A stretch of 64,000 nt of DNA from Rhizoclosmatium globosum (taxonomy: Eukaryota > Chytridiomycota > Chytridiomycetes > Chytridiales > Chytriomycetaceae), in contig MCGO01000032.1 of assembly GCA_002104985.1 (NCBI GenBank), forward strand, positions 124,001-188,000, in the 5' to 3' direction. Shown here piece after piece: positions 55,704-64,000 of this stretch; positions within the stretch are counted from its first letter, which is position 1, and each line of letters begins with the position of its first letter. Under the pieces are notes generated by a model, which saw only the letters and a list, made by a program, of their open reading frames with translations, did not search any database and had not been told where the DNA came from. A program made the translations under genes and the position numbers.

Positions 55704-56231
55704 TCAAGCCATTTCGACGTCCTTTGATCCAGGAGCCGAGATGATCTTCTTTTCCATGAGTTTTTTCTTGAGGGCCGGGGTCTGGATAAGCTCGACATTC
55801 TTTTGGACGAGCTTCAAGGCCTCGCTTCGTTCCTGGTCCTTCTTTCCAGCCATTCGCTTCTTCATGAAGACTCTCTCTCTCTTTGCCTTGATTTCCTGGA
55901 TTCTCTTCATCGCCTTCAAAGTTGTTGCCATCAATTCACGGTCATATCGCACTGGAATGTTGCGGCGCTTTTCGAATTCAAGGGAGGCATCGACGGTCAT
56001 TTCCTTTCCGGCAGCGACACGGAAGGCCTTGGTCCATCGCACCTTACGTGGGTTACGCTTCATTTTGAAGTTCTTGTGGCATTTGGAGCGACAGAAGCGG
56101 AATTGCTGTGGTGCTGTCAGCGTCTCGATCATCCTCGTTACGATCCTCACCTTCGCATCGTTTCGCACAAACATCATACCATGGCCAGGATAGACTGTTG
56201 ACGAACAGAAGAAGCACTTTTCCAATCTCAT
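55704..56231 (-). CDS. RLP24: 60S ribosome biogenesis protein Rlp24
   Basis: Pre-60S placeholder for ribosomal protein L24, which recruits the AAA-ATPase Drg1/Afg2 in the cytoplasm. Zinc-binding N-terminus [20 protein letters not shown] and [18 protein letters not shown], then [20 protein letters not shown], the usual order. A 45-nt intron (56106-56150, GTGAGG...CACAG) is a multiple of three without stop; unspliced it would insert 15 residues between NDAK and QFRFC and break the zinc knuckle. Exons 56151-56231 and 55704-56105. The long basic C-terminal helix distinguishes it from L24 itself. Confidence 0.95.
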   Translation of the reverse strand: MRLEKCFFCSSTVYPGHGMMFVRNDAKVRIVTRMIETLTAPQQFRFCRSKCHKNFKMKRNPRKVRWTKAFRVAAGKEMTVDASLEFEKRRNIPVRYDRELMATTLKAMKRIQEIKAKRERVFMKKRMAGKKDQERSEALKLVQKNVELIQTPALKKKLMEKKIISAPGSKDVEMA

Positions 56232-56295
56232 AGTGTTGGGTGGTGGTGGTGGATGGGAAGTGGTTGAAAGAAAAAAAAGAAAGCTGAAACTTCAG

Positions 56296-57126
56296 ATGAG
56301 TGACCTGGTCCGCCTTCGTATATTCAGGACCCCTCGAGCTACAGAATATGAGATTATTGAGTTGGATGCCAAGTATTCAAAGGATCTGAGACAACTGCAG
56401 GCTAAAGTGAGCTGACATTCTTTTGCGGGGTTTGCCTGGGTGACAACTCTTTTATGCGCCAACTTCGTCTCGCTAGATAATGAGTCAACTCGATATCGAT
56501 ACGCGTCTATCGTGTCAGTTCAATCCGCAGATACATCCTCTGGTAGGCACCCTGATGATGACAACACGTCTACTGACAATATCGACAGAATAATGCTAGC
56601 GTCCTTTTGACCACGTCAGCCCAACTGGAAGCTATTATGGATTATTCGCAAATATCTTCATATAATTCGACTGAACTTGATCGAAGCTATATCTCTTGGG
56701 AATGTAACAGACGTGTTGTTACGTTGGAAGTTTGGATGAATGAAATAGAAGATACTGATCACACAAATGAAATAATTAGTCGTGAGGCAACTGTTGTAGA
56801 TAGCATTGGGGAGGATATGGAGGGTAAGTAATTCCATCAATCTGATCCAGCTAAATTAGGAGAATTTGAATATATAGAGGATGAGCTGAAACCAAAAGAC
56901 GTGATTGAAATTTTAAATGACATCAATTATTATGTATCAGCTCGTGATGTCTCTCCTGTGAAATCTTGGGTGTCCAAAGCAAAGAACTTGATCCGTAAGT
57001 TTTGTGGTCATCAATTCTTGCATATTTATGTGGGTTACAGCATTAGGAAGTTTATCGGAAGCTGCAGAATCAAGTCATTCAAGATTCAACAAAGTCATTC
57101 AACCTGCTGTGGTAGGACACAAATAG
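56296..57126 (+). CDS. Uncharacterised acidic five-exon protein
   Basis: Start MSDLVRLRIFRTPRATEYEI. Exons approximately 56296-56407, 56478-56542, 56590-56821, 56860-56991 and 57041-57126; all joins are in phase and use GT...AG. The product, about 205 residues, has LDAKYSKDLRQLQAKIMSQL (helical), SAQLEAIMDYSQISSYNST, an acidic middle (EGEFEYIEDELKPKD) and a Ser-rich end with the stop at 57126. Predicted mostly helical, no transmembrane segment. I cannot place it in any family. It lies tail-to-tail with ASH2. Confidence 0.5.
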
Positions 57127-57175
57127 CGTATATCGAATGGATTACAATTCTTCAATAAATAACCAAAATACCCAG

Positions 57176-59950
57176 CTAAGCTTCTTCCATAACTACATCC
57201 CCATTCCCACTGCCTGCACCAGTATCACCTTCCCCATCAGTTTCATCATCTTCCTCATCTTCCGCACCACTTCCTGCACCACCTCCGCTACCACTCATTT
57301 TCTCAAAATCTGGTGTTGACACTCTGGGTCCAACACTATTCGCCGCAACACTCCCCGAGGCCACGCCAACATTCCTTTTCTTGACAAGTTTTCGCTTCCT
57401 CGCTCCAAACTCGCGAAACTTCTGAATTTCCCTCTTTCGATTTGGTGGTGAATCCAAAAACTGAGGAGCTTGTATCACTGGTGGAAACTCTTTGTCATAC
57501 ACAAAGAACGGTTCGTACGAGTAGAGCGAGAGATCTGACCAAGCAAATACTTTTGGAACGTCGCTGTAAGGACGAGCGTTTGGTGGAAGTGGGTATTTGA
57601 AGTTGGGTCCGAAATTGAGGGTCAAAGTGCCGTGCATATATGAGGAGACGGCTGGGTAGTATTTTCCTGTCGATTTATTTAACATCTAGAGCAGATTGCA
57701 ACCAAGAAATTACCGTTGTACAGATCCGTAAAAGCGACTCCAAGCTCAACACCATTTTTGAAGTATCTTATTTCACTTCCATGCATTTTAACAAGAGGTT
57801 TCGTGCGGAATTGAACATAGCTGGATTCGACTTTCCACAGTCTGCGAACTAGGTTGTCCATATCGCTCGGAGTTGGTAATGTTATCATTACTCCAAGGAC
57901 ATCGCCATCCTCTGCATTTAAAGTTAGAAGATGAGGATAAATCGTAAAAACTCCTTACTATATCCCTCAGAGAAATTATCTATTCCATCCTTTGATACTG
58001 GTCGCGATTCATGGAATAGAGTTCCAGGAGAATCACGGAACGAATAACTGAACTGATCATATCCACAAGGTGCTTGAAGGTCGCCGCTGATTTGAGACCA
58101 CCCAACTCTGAAAATAACAGAAGTAAGACCTTTTACACAGATTTAATGTCGCCAACGTTACCTTGCATGTCCCTTTTCTTTCGAATTGAATGTGACTTCG
58201 TAATACCAGCACCCTTCATAGACGCCATGAGTCGCTTTAGCCATACGATACCCCTTATCCGTAAAAACAGTCAACCTATCAGCAGAAATTTTCATTTGAG
58301 GTGCACAATGAGTGACTTCAGTGGACAAGAGAACAGGTCCACATTCTGGGTTATGTAAGTCCGGATAAAGCACTGTAAACGTGTCCTCAGTTAAGCATCA
58401 CAACCAAATATCTTTCTTACAAACGGAATTCGCTACATCCACTTCCTCCTGCTCGAGTAGACGTGGCTGCGGTTTAGGCTTGCTTACTCTAGTCTTTCTC
58501 GATTCATTTGCTTCCTTTTTCTGTATCTTTGTAAAGGTCAAACCCTTGACAAATTAATCATTCGCGCTTACATTATTACTGTTTATGGATTCGTTATCTG
58601 AGTCCCCAGTTTCAAGCAGCTTTTTTCCCGTTGTTTCCTTCTTTTTGAAAGCCCCATTTCCAGAAGTACTCGTAAGGGGTGCGTTCGTTGGCGCAGTCTC
58701 TCCGAGGTTCTTGACAGGTAAAGGAGCCTGAGGTGGTCTGGGAGCAGCCCCAGGTAGATCCACAAGCGTTCCATCCGGAAGAATATCAAAGGCAGTGTGA
58801 ACGGATCGTCTGCATTCAATTGAGGATGGGAGTGCAGTTTTGTTGAACAGGGCTATCAGGTTGTTGCTGCCTGCAATAAGAGTTAGTCAATCCATCCATC
58901 ATTTTCGAATTCTTATTGAATACAGTACCAGACTCATCAAACTGTTCTTTTCCATTCAAAAACCGCAACTCTTCGACAGGAATACTGCTAGAATTAACTC
59001 CACCACCAGCCTGCTGAATCGCCGACATTAACGAATGTGTCCAGGTTGCTGCACGATTCTTCAACCAAAATCTGTCCCAATTCGCATCAACAAAAGCAGC
59101 CACTTGTTTACGAGTAAAGTACAGTCTATCATCATTTGGACCAAGACGCGCCACTGGCGGGATAGATGGAGATTCACGAGACCATGCAATTCGTGATCCA
59201 GGAAGAATCGAAGATTGATGTGTGAGTTGGAATAATGCTAGATGTGCAATGTCCGAAAGGATGAACGCGGTTCGAGATAGCTTTTCTGACGGGGGCTGCG
59301 TAGAGCTACAACCTTTGCAATAGAATACAAAGAAATCATCGCCAAGGAATGGTGGTTGAGCCCATGTTTTGAATGACTCGATACATTCTATTTGGAGTGT
59401 AAGGAAGTCAACAGAAACTAAGGCAGGATGAGTATGTACCTTGATGGAACAACTTCGTGCACTTTCGGCATTTTAGAGGTGGACGTAGAGGGCTGTGGGA
59501 ACAAGATTAAGCTTTTGACAGGTTTAATGCTGTGATGTACCTTGTTTCTTTGACAGCTCCACAGTAACATGGCGGAGAGACTCTTTGTTGCTGCTGTGGC
59601 TGAAGTTGAGGCATTTGTTGCACCATTGTGGGAACCAGACGTTGTTGCGAAGGTAGTTGAATCTGGAACAAGGGCATCTGAGGCATCTGCTGCATTTGAG
59701 GCATTGGAAATGAATAACCAACAGGCACCAGAAACACGGGTTGCTGGTTCATCGGAAGAGACATTGGTAGTTGCATATGCTGAACAGGCTGCTGTTGATG
59801 ATGCATCAGGCCTGGATGTTGTTGCGGATGCACAACGTATTGTGGTTGCATCTGCTGAGTAACCTGTTGCTGTTGCTGAACTTGTTGCTGGGATTGTTGT
59901 TGTTGGGCATGGTCTTCTTGTGGGACTGACTGATTTCGTTCTTCAGACAT
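57176..59950 (-). CDS. ASH2: COMPASS subunit Ash2/Bre2-like (PHD-like, winged helix, SPRY)
   Basis: Component of the Set1/MLL H3K4 methyltransferase complex. The N-terminal 145 residues are glutamine/methionine/proline-rich ([13 protein letters not shown]). Then an atypical PHD-like zinc module ([22 protein letters not shown]), a winged-helix region ([20 protein letters not shown]) and a long SPRY domain ([74 protein letters not shown]). The C-terminus has basic KRKLVKKR and an acidic/Gly tail. About ten short introns. The SPRY is the Rbbp5/methyltransferase-binding part in the human protein. Frame joins checked at the PHD module are clean. Confidence 0.9.
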
Positions 59951-60062
59951 CTTTTTAATATCAGGAATATTAGCAAATCAATGGTATTGACACTGGTCTA
60001 TTATGTTCAACACACAGACATGGATATAGATGAAATGTAACGAACTTGTAATGTACAAAGGT

Positions 60063-61522
60063 CTAGTTTGGTTGCGCTGAACCAACGGCAGGCTTTACAA
60101 GCCAATTAAACCAACCACGAACTGAAACTCGTCGACTAATCTTACTCTTTCGACCTCTAATGCTTTTATCATCCTCTCCAACAACCGAAATGGAATCCGC
60201 GATAACAACAGGTGAATCAACCAACTCCTCTGTCGCAACTTTCACCACATCCTTCACAGATGCGCCCGTTCCCGCAGTCAAGATAGATCCATTCTTATTC
60301 GCCGCCGCTGCTGCAAGCGCCTTTTCGCGTTCAATTTGTCCCCGTTCGACACTCAACCGAGATCCCCTTGCAGAGCTCCGTGTAGAATATGCTTTCTCAA
60401 GACGATCTAGCAACGCTTCTTGAGCACTAGACGCGACACCGTTGATCGCATCAACCCAACTCTGTGCTTCGGCTTCAGAAGATGCACGTAGTGTCCAACT
60501 GTGTTTTTGAAGTGTTCCAGCTTGAGGGTGGATGTTGTTCCCGTACACTTTCAAGACTGATCGGTCGTCTAAGGACCGTGTGTGCGCTGGATTTGTCGTT
60601 GCAGTGAGGACGATCAGGTAGGATTGGGGGATGTATGTTGGAATTGGTGACGGTTGAAAAGGAAGAGTTTGCCGTCTTTTGTGAGGACGAGGTGCTTGTC
60701 TTTGTATGTTGGAGGTTGTGGAGTTGTCGTTGGAGGCGTTGGAGTGGTGGCTGGTGATCGGAGGGAAAGGAGCGATCTAGTGTGTTTGGAGAGTTTCTGT
60801 ATTGGCCCTGATTTGCTGGTTGGGGTGTTAGACGACGAGGTAAGATACCAAGTCAAATACGATAACTTACGCCGGACTTGCCCATTCTAGGGCTCCAAAG
60901 TTGCACTCACTTAGCGAGAGGGCGAGTGCGGACTCTGCGGCTTTCGCTTTCGGGATCAGTCCGGAGGATTCGTAGCTGCGCTCAATATGCTCTGGGGTAG
61001 AGGAAGAGGAAGAAGCTTAAATGAGTTTGAGCATAACCCAATTTGGTTGAGTGATCTTGGTTACTCACCCAACTCCTGGGTAATTGAGTTCATGAGTCCT
61101 GACAGGCGGGATGTGCATGAATCATCGCTTCGAACTGAGGCGATACTTCGGGTTCGAGAAAGCATGGACATGACGTCGTCTCTTGTTGCTGCTTTTGGTG
61201 ACTGATTTTTCTGATACTTGACCGATTGAGGCTTGGTGATCCAAGAAGGAGACACAGGTTGTGGCTCCACTTGTATTAGCTGCGGAATACTTTCGCATGG
61301 ATATTCGCTGTAGTACCTGAAAATTGCATTGGTAAGGAGCAAGTTTGGACGGAGAGGATATGTCCGCACACGTATGTTAGACACATTTTGAACAACATCT
61401 CCATTCGAGGTTGTAAAGGAGCAACCGTCAGTATACGCCTTAACGCGATTTCTTAATATTACGTAAAATAGTTTTGAGACAATATTTAATATCTGAAGAA
61501 TAATTTGGATAATGTTAGACAC
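60063..61522 (-). CDS. PH-domain protein
   Basis: A PH domain spans DKHLVLTKDGKLFLF, QSYLIVLTATTNPAHTRSL, SVLKVYGNNIHPQ and KHSWTLRASSEAEAQSWVDA, with the C-terminal helix tryptophan in place. One base appears missing near 60655 within the domain. After it comes a Lys/Ser-rich region (RGRKSKISRRVSVRGWFNWL). Upstream exons include IERSYESSGLIPKAKAAESA and MSMLSRTRSIASVRSDDSC, mostly disordered. The true start is uncertain: the reading frame from 61522 begins MSNIIQIILQILN, which may be partly intronic. Likely a phosphoinositide-binding signalling or cortex protein. Confidence 0.6.
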
Positions 61523-61798
61523 AGATGTCGAATCCTTATTGCCGTTTCACTAATTGAAAAAGCCAGAGGAAATCACGCCATTCTGAAGCGTGTCTCAGGG
61601 TGGGGTCCATAGTTCCACTTGCTGTAAAGATTCTTGCGCTGTCGTTATTTCTCTGGCCTTTACCTAAGAATTCTAGGAACTCAAATTATGCTATTTGTGG
61701 TGCTGCTCAAATGCAGGAAATCGATGTTCGTCGCTCAGCCTCATCCTGACCACACAAATACTTCAAGATCCCTCAACACCAATGACTCTTCATCTCAA

Positions 61799-62342
61799 AT
61801 GCCATCCAAAGAAGAGAAATCCAGCCGTGTCATTCCTCTTATCAGCGTTGCCTACTTATACACTTACGCGATTGGCCTCTCCCGGAATGGTAGCGGTGAA
61901 AATCCAATCAAGTATGCGATTGCAGGCGTCATTGTCAACAGCCTCAAGGTTTTAATCGCGGATCGAAGGAACAAATACGAATTCATGGATTATTTCCCTG
62001 ATACTATACAGTGTGTCTTTTTCGTTCTTGGATGGATTTGGTTTGCAGACTATACAGGAGGTCACAATCATGTACAGTTCTATCAAACATATGGACCTAA
62101 TGCGTGGTTGAACTTGCCGCTCATCTTGCGGGTCATGTATTTCAACAACTGGATGTTTGTTGTTCTTTGCTGTGTGGTTCCAATTCTTTGCTTGGAATTC
62201 TTGGTTCTCTTGGTGTGCATCCTGTGAATTTGAGTTCAGCGCGTTGCTTGATATTCTACGCGGGCGTAGGAAGACGAATTCTGAGGAAGATAATGACGAG
62301 TTGGCGACGAATACAACAGTCCATGGTTTCATGGAGGCATAA
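61799..62342 (+). CDS. Small multi-pass membrane protein (tandem copy 1)
   Basis: Start MPSKEEKSSRVIPLIS is chosen by alignment with the downstream paralogue; a longer upstream reading frame lacks support. Shared motifs: YAIGLSRNGSGENPIKYAIA, VFFVLGWIWFADYTGG and YGPNAWLNLPLILRVMYFN. Three to four hydrophobic helices. Near 62222 the frame ends, but an alternative frame gives a cytosolic tail RRKTNSEEDNDELATNT ending GFMEA at 62342, comparable to the tail of copy 2, so a one-base slip is likely. Unknown family. Confidence 0.5.
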
Positions 62343-62455
62343 TTAACCCATCTCATACATTTTTTGAAGAATAAACTTCATAACAGAAATTTGTAACCCT
62401 CAACTGGCTATTCCCACTCAAAAGTTGAGTTCTCCTCAAAAGAAAGTATCTCATA

Positions 62456-63007
62456 ATGGTTTACAACCCGCAACGCTTCATTCCCCACGTAAACTTGGGC
62501 TACCTCATCGCCTTCGGTATTGGTCTTTCTCGTCACGACTGCGGCGAAAATCCAACAAAGTTTGCTGTAGCAAGCATCATCCTCAATGCAATCGCTCTTC
62601 TCCTGTTCTGCATTGATATAAGTGGAAGCCTTTATATCTTAGACATCATTCTTGGTGTAATCCAGTTCGTCTTCTTTGTGTTTGGGTGGATCTGGTTCGC
62701 AGAGTATACTGGTGGCCTCAATGTTGTTCAGTACCTCCAAGCTTACGGACCTAACGAATGGTTGAAGATGCCATTAGTTTTGCAAATCATGTATTTTAAT
62801 ATGTGGTTGTTTATCGCGTTGAGTTGTCTCGCAGGGTTGTTGCTTTGCCTTACCCTTTGTTGTGGGTGCTTGGGCATTATGACAGCCCCATTTGGAAAAG
62901 AATTGAATCCTCAAAACACTGACACTGAGTTGGGAGTCATAACAAACACGGAAACTGGCTGGTTTGTAATCATTACTTGGCAGTGTTTCGTTTACCAAAG
63001 AAAATAA
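62456..63007 (+). CDS. Small multi-pass membrane protein (tandem copy 2)
   Basis: Single exon, 183 residues. MVYNPQRFIPHVNLGYLIAF, then YGLSR-like FGIGLSRHDCGENPTKFAVA, FVFFVFGWIWFAEYTGGLNV, YGPNEWLKMPLVLQIMYFN, and a last helix ending CLTLCCGCLG with a cysteine cluster that could be palmitoylated. Hydrophilic tail NPQNTDTELG. About 50% identical by eye to the upstream copy. No named family recognised; topology recalls small tetraspan proteins of fungal plasma membranes. Confidence 0.65.
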   Translation: MVYNPQRFIPHVNLGYLIAFGIGLSRHDCGENPTKFAVASIILNAIALLLFCIDISGSLYILDIILGVIQFVFFVFGWIWFAEYTGGLNVVQYLQAYGPNEWLKMPLVLQIMYFNMWLFIALSCLAGLLLCLTLCCGCLGIMTAPFGKELNPQNTDTELGVITNTETGWFVIITWQCFVYQRK

Positions 63008-63104
63008 ATTTAATGTCGTGACTTTTTCCGTCCATATTTTGCATGGACACACATTTCGGTTTTTATTATTACTTCATTAATGTATTAAACGCATTATCAT
63101 CAGT

Positions 63105-63178
63105 GCCTGATTAGCTCAGTGGTTTAGAGCACCCGCCTTTTAAGCGGGTGGTCGCGGGTTCGACCCCCGCATTAGGCT
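63105..63178 (+). tRNA. tRNA-Lys (TTT)
   Basis: Cloverleaf: acceptor GCCTGAT/ATTAGGC, D arm GCTCAGTGGTTTAGAGC, anticodon stem CCCGC/GCGGG with loop CTTTTAA (anticodon TTT), T arm GCGGGTTCGACCCCCGC. No intron. A T run follows immediately (Pol III terminator). Discriminator base reads T. Confidence 0.9.
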
Positions 63179-63297
63179 TTTGCTTTCCATCAATACCAAA
63201 TTCAATTTTTTGTTGGAGAACCTCAATGACCGATCCAAAAACTGTACACAAATGCTCATGATAGTCCAAAACGAAAACTCATAGTTTTATTCTGAAA

Positions 63298-64000
63298 TCA
63301 AAGCACATCTTGATCAACGTTTCTCAACAACTGGAAAAAAAAGCCAGCACTCTGGACTAAGTCATCCATCTTACACTTTTCGTCCACAGTGTGAATGTTG
63401 TGCGAGTCATGGTCTCGGAGAGCAGTGAACCGGAAAATGTGTTTACTCAAGGAGTGGAAGTATCGCGTGTCTGGAGAACGAACGTCAAAAAAAGAATGTA
63501 ATAGAAAAACATACCTGAATTTCCGGTTGGTAAACTTGGCGCCACAAAGAGCTTCTCGTCGCCACGAACCATTGCTTGACGAATTGTCCCGGCAACCAGT
63601 TGGAATGGTTTCCCAGTGGTTGGAGTAATCGGAGCAGGTTCCAATGAATCGTCCAGGTAACAATAGAAACGAGTCCGAGAGAAGGAGCCGCAGCAGCGCA
63701 TTCTGAACCCGTTGTCCATCCACACCAACAAAGAAGACATCCCCACTCGCAGTCCGTTGCTCCACCGTCAAATTGAACTTTTTAGCAACTGTCGAAACAA
63801 TCCAAGAACACGCTCCTCAGTGCTCTTGACACTCTCATCAATATGAATACGGTAGTTCCCGATCGCAGTTGCAACTTCAGGAAGAGCGTTCACTTTCACA
63901 CCACCAGACACGATATCAATCGCTTGGAGGTTGTCAAGAGGGATTTGCGTTTAGGGGATTCGGCGAGGATGGAAATGAGTTTCTTGGAGGCTTTGTTAGA
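63298..64000 (-). CDS. M20-family carboxypeptidase, Cps1-like (5' end beyond window)
   Basis: C-terminal part of a zinc metallopeptidase of the vacuolar carboxypeptidase S / PM20D1 type. Visible: LDNLQAIDIVSGGVKVNALP (dimerisation-domain entry), EVATAIGNYRIHIDESVKST, SLEPAPITPTTGKPFQLVAG, FVAPSLPTGNS-DTRYF and FTALRDHDSHNIHTVDEKCK, the last holding the conserved histidine of the metal site. An intron (about 63472-63516, GTATGT...TCCAG) joins NS to DTRYFHSL. One-base slips near 63690 and 63800. The N-terminal metal ligands lie outside the window. Confidence 0.8.

Noticed and set aside
62193..62222. Possible 29-nt intron near the end of the first tetraspan-like gene
   Set aside because: Below the 38-nt minimum seen elsewhere in this window; a frame slip is simpler.
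1..64000. CRISPR array, bacterial operon structure or riboswitches
   Set aside because: No regularly spaced direct repeats, and genes are intron-containing, alternate strands freely and encode nuclear and mitochondrial eukaryotic proteins.

Overview
The window reads as nuclear DNA of a zoosporic (flagellated) fungus, most likely a chytrid. This is inferred from gene content, not from a database match. Genes are dense on both strands and split by very short spliceosomal introns (about 38-75 nt, GT...AG). The fungal signature comes from a Skt5/Chs4-type chitin-synthase regulator ending in a CaaX box, a Yhm2-type mitochondrial carrier, a Vrg4-type GDP-mannose transporter, a Sec20 SNARE ending in an ER-retrieval tetrapeptide, and 8-TM/2-pore proteins of TOK-channel shape. 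A DRC3 (axonemal dynein regulatory complex) homologue argues for a motile flagellum, and F-box proteins with plant-type LRRs fit early-diverging fungi.

Layout. 1-9 kb: a DEDDh RNA exonuclease, three tandem F-box/LRR genes, then YHM2, an UNC93-like transporter and ETF-beta on the minus strand. 9.3-13 kb: a tandem pair of TOK-like membrane proteins with abnormal selectivity filters. 13.2-16.5 kb: a Snapin-like BLOC-1 subunit, a large 7-TM protein and a mitochondrial SSB. 16.6-21.8 kb: poorly resolved genes, a second OB-fold SSB-like gene and a C2-like protein. 21.9-27.5 kb: DRC3, tRNA-Pro, an F-box/LRR gene, an RNI-type LRR gene and SEC20. 27.6-31.6 kb: a glutaredoxin-like gene and two METTL24-like methyltransferases. 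31.6-41.3 kb: two SNF2/RING (Rad5/HLTF-type) genes in inverted orientation flanking an F-box/LRR gene and a PRELI/Ups gene. 41.4-42.7 kb: VRG4. 43.1-49.8 kb: a three-gene tandem array of the same 7-TM family as the 13.6 kb gene. 49.8-64 kb: a MoaB/Mog-domain protein, F-BAR protein, SKT5, RLP24, an unknown small gene, ASH2, a PH protein, two 4-TM paralogues, tRNA-Lys and the end of an M20 peptidase.

The most novel content is the 7-TM family. Four members here carry a large ectodomain made of about five cysteine-paired repeats, each opening with a W-F-x-S-Q-type motif, in front of a seven-helix core. I do not recognise it as a named family. The TOK-like pair with non-canonical pore signatures is the second item.

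A technical caution: many otherwise conserved genes contain apparent one-base deletions, mostly in short homopolymer runs, with homology continuing in the next frame. This looks more like uncorrected sequencing indels than widespread pseudogenes, so coordinates across those points are approximate.
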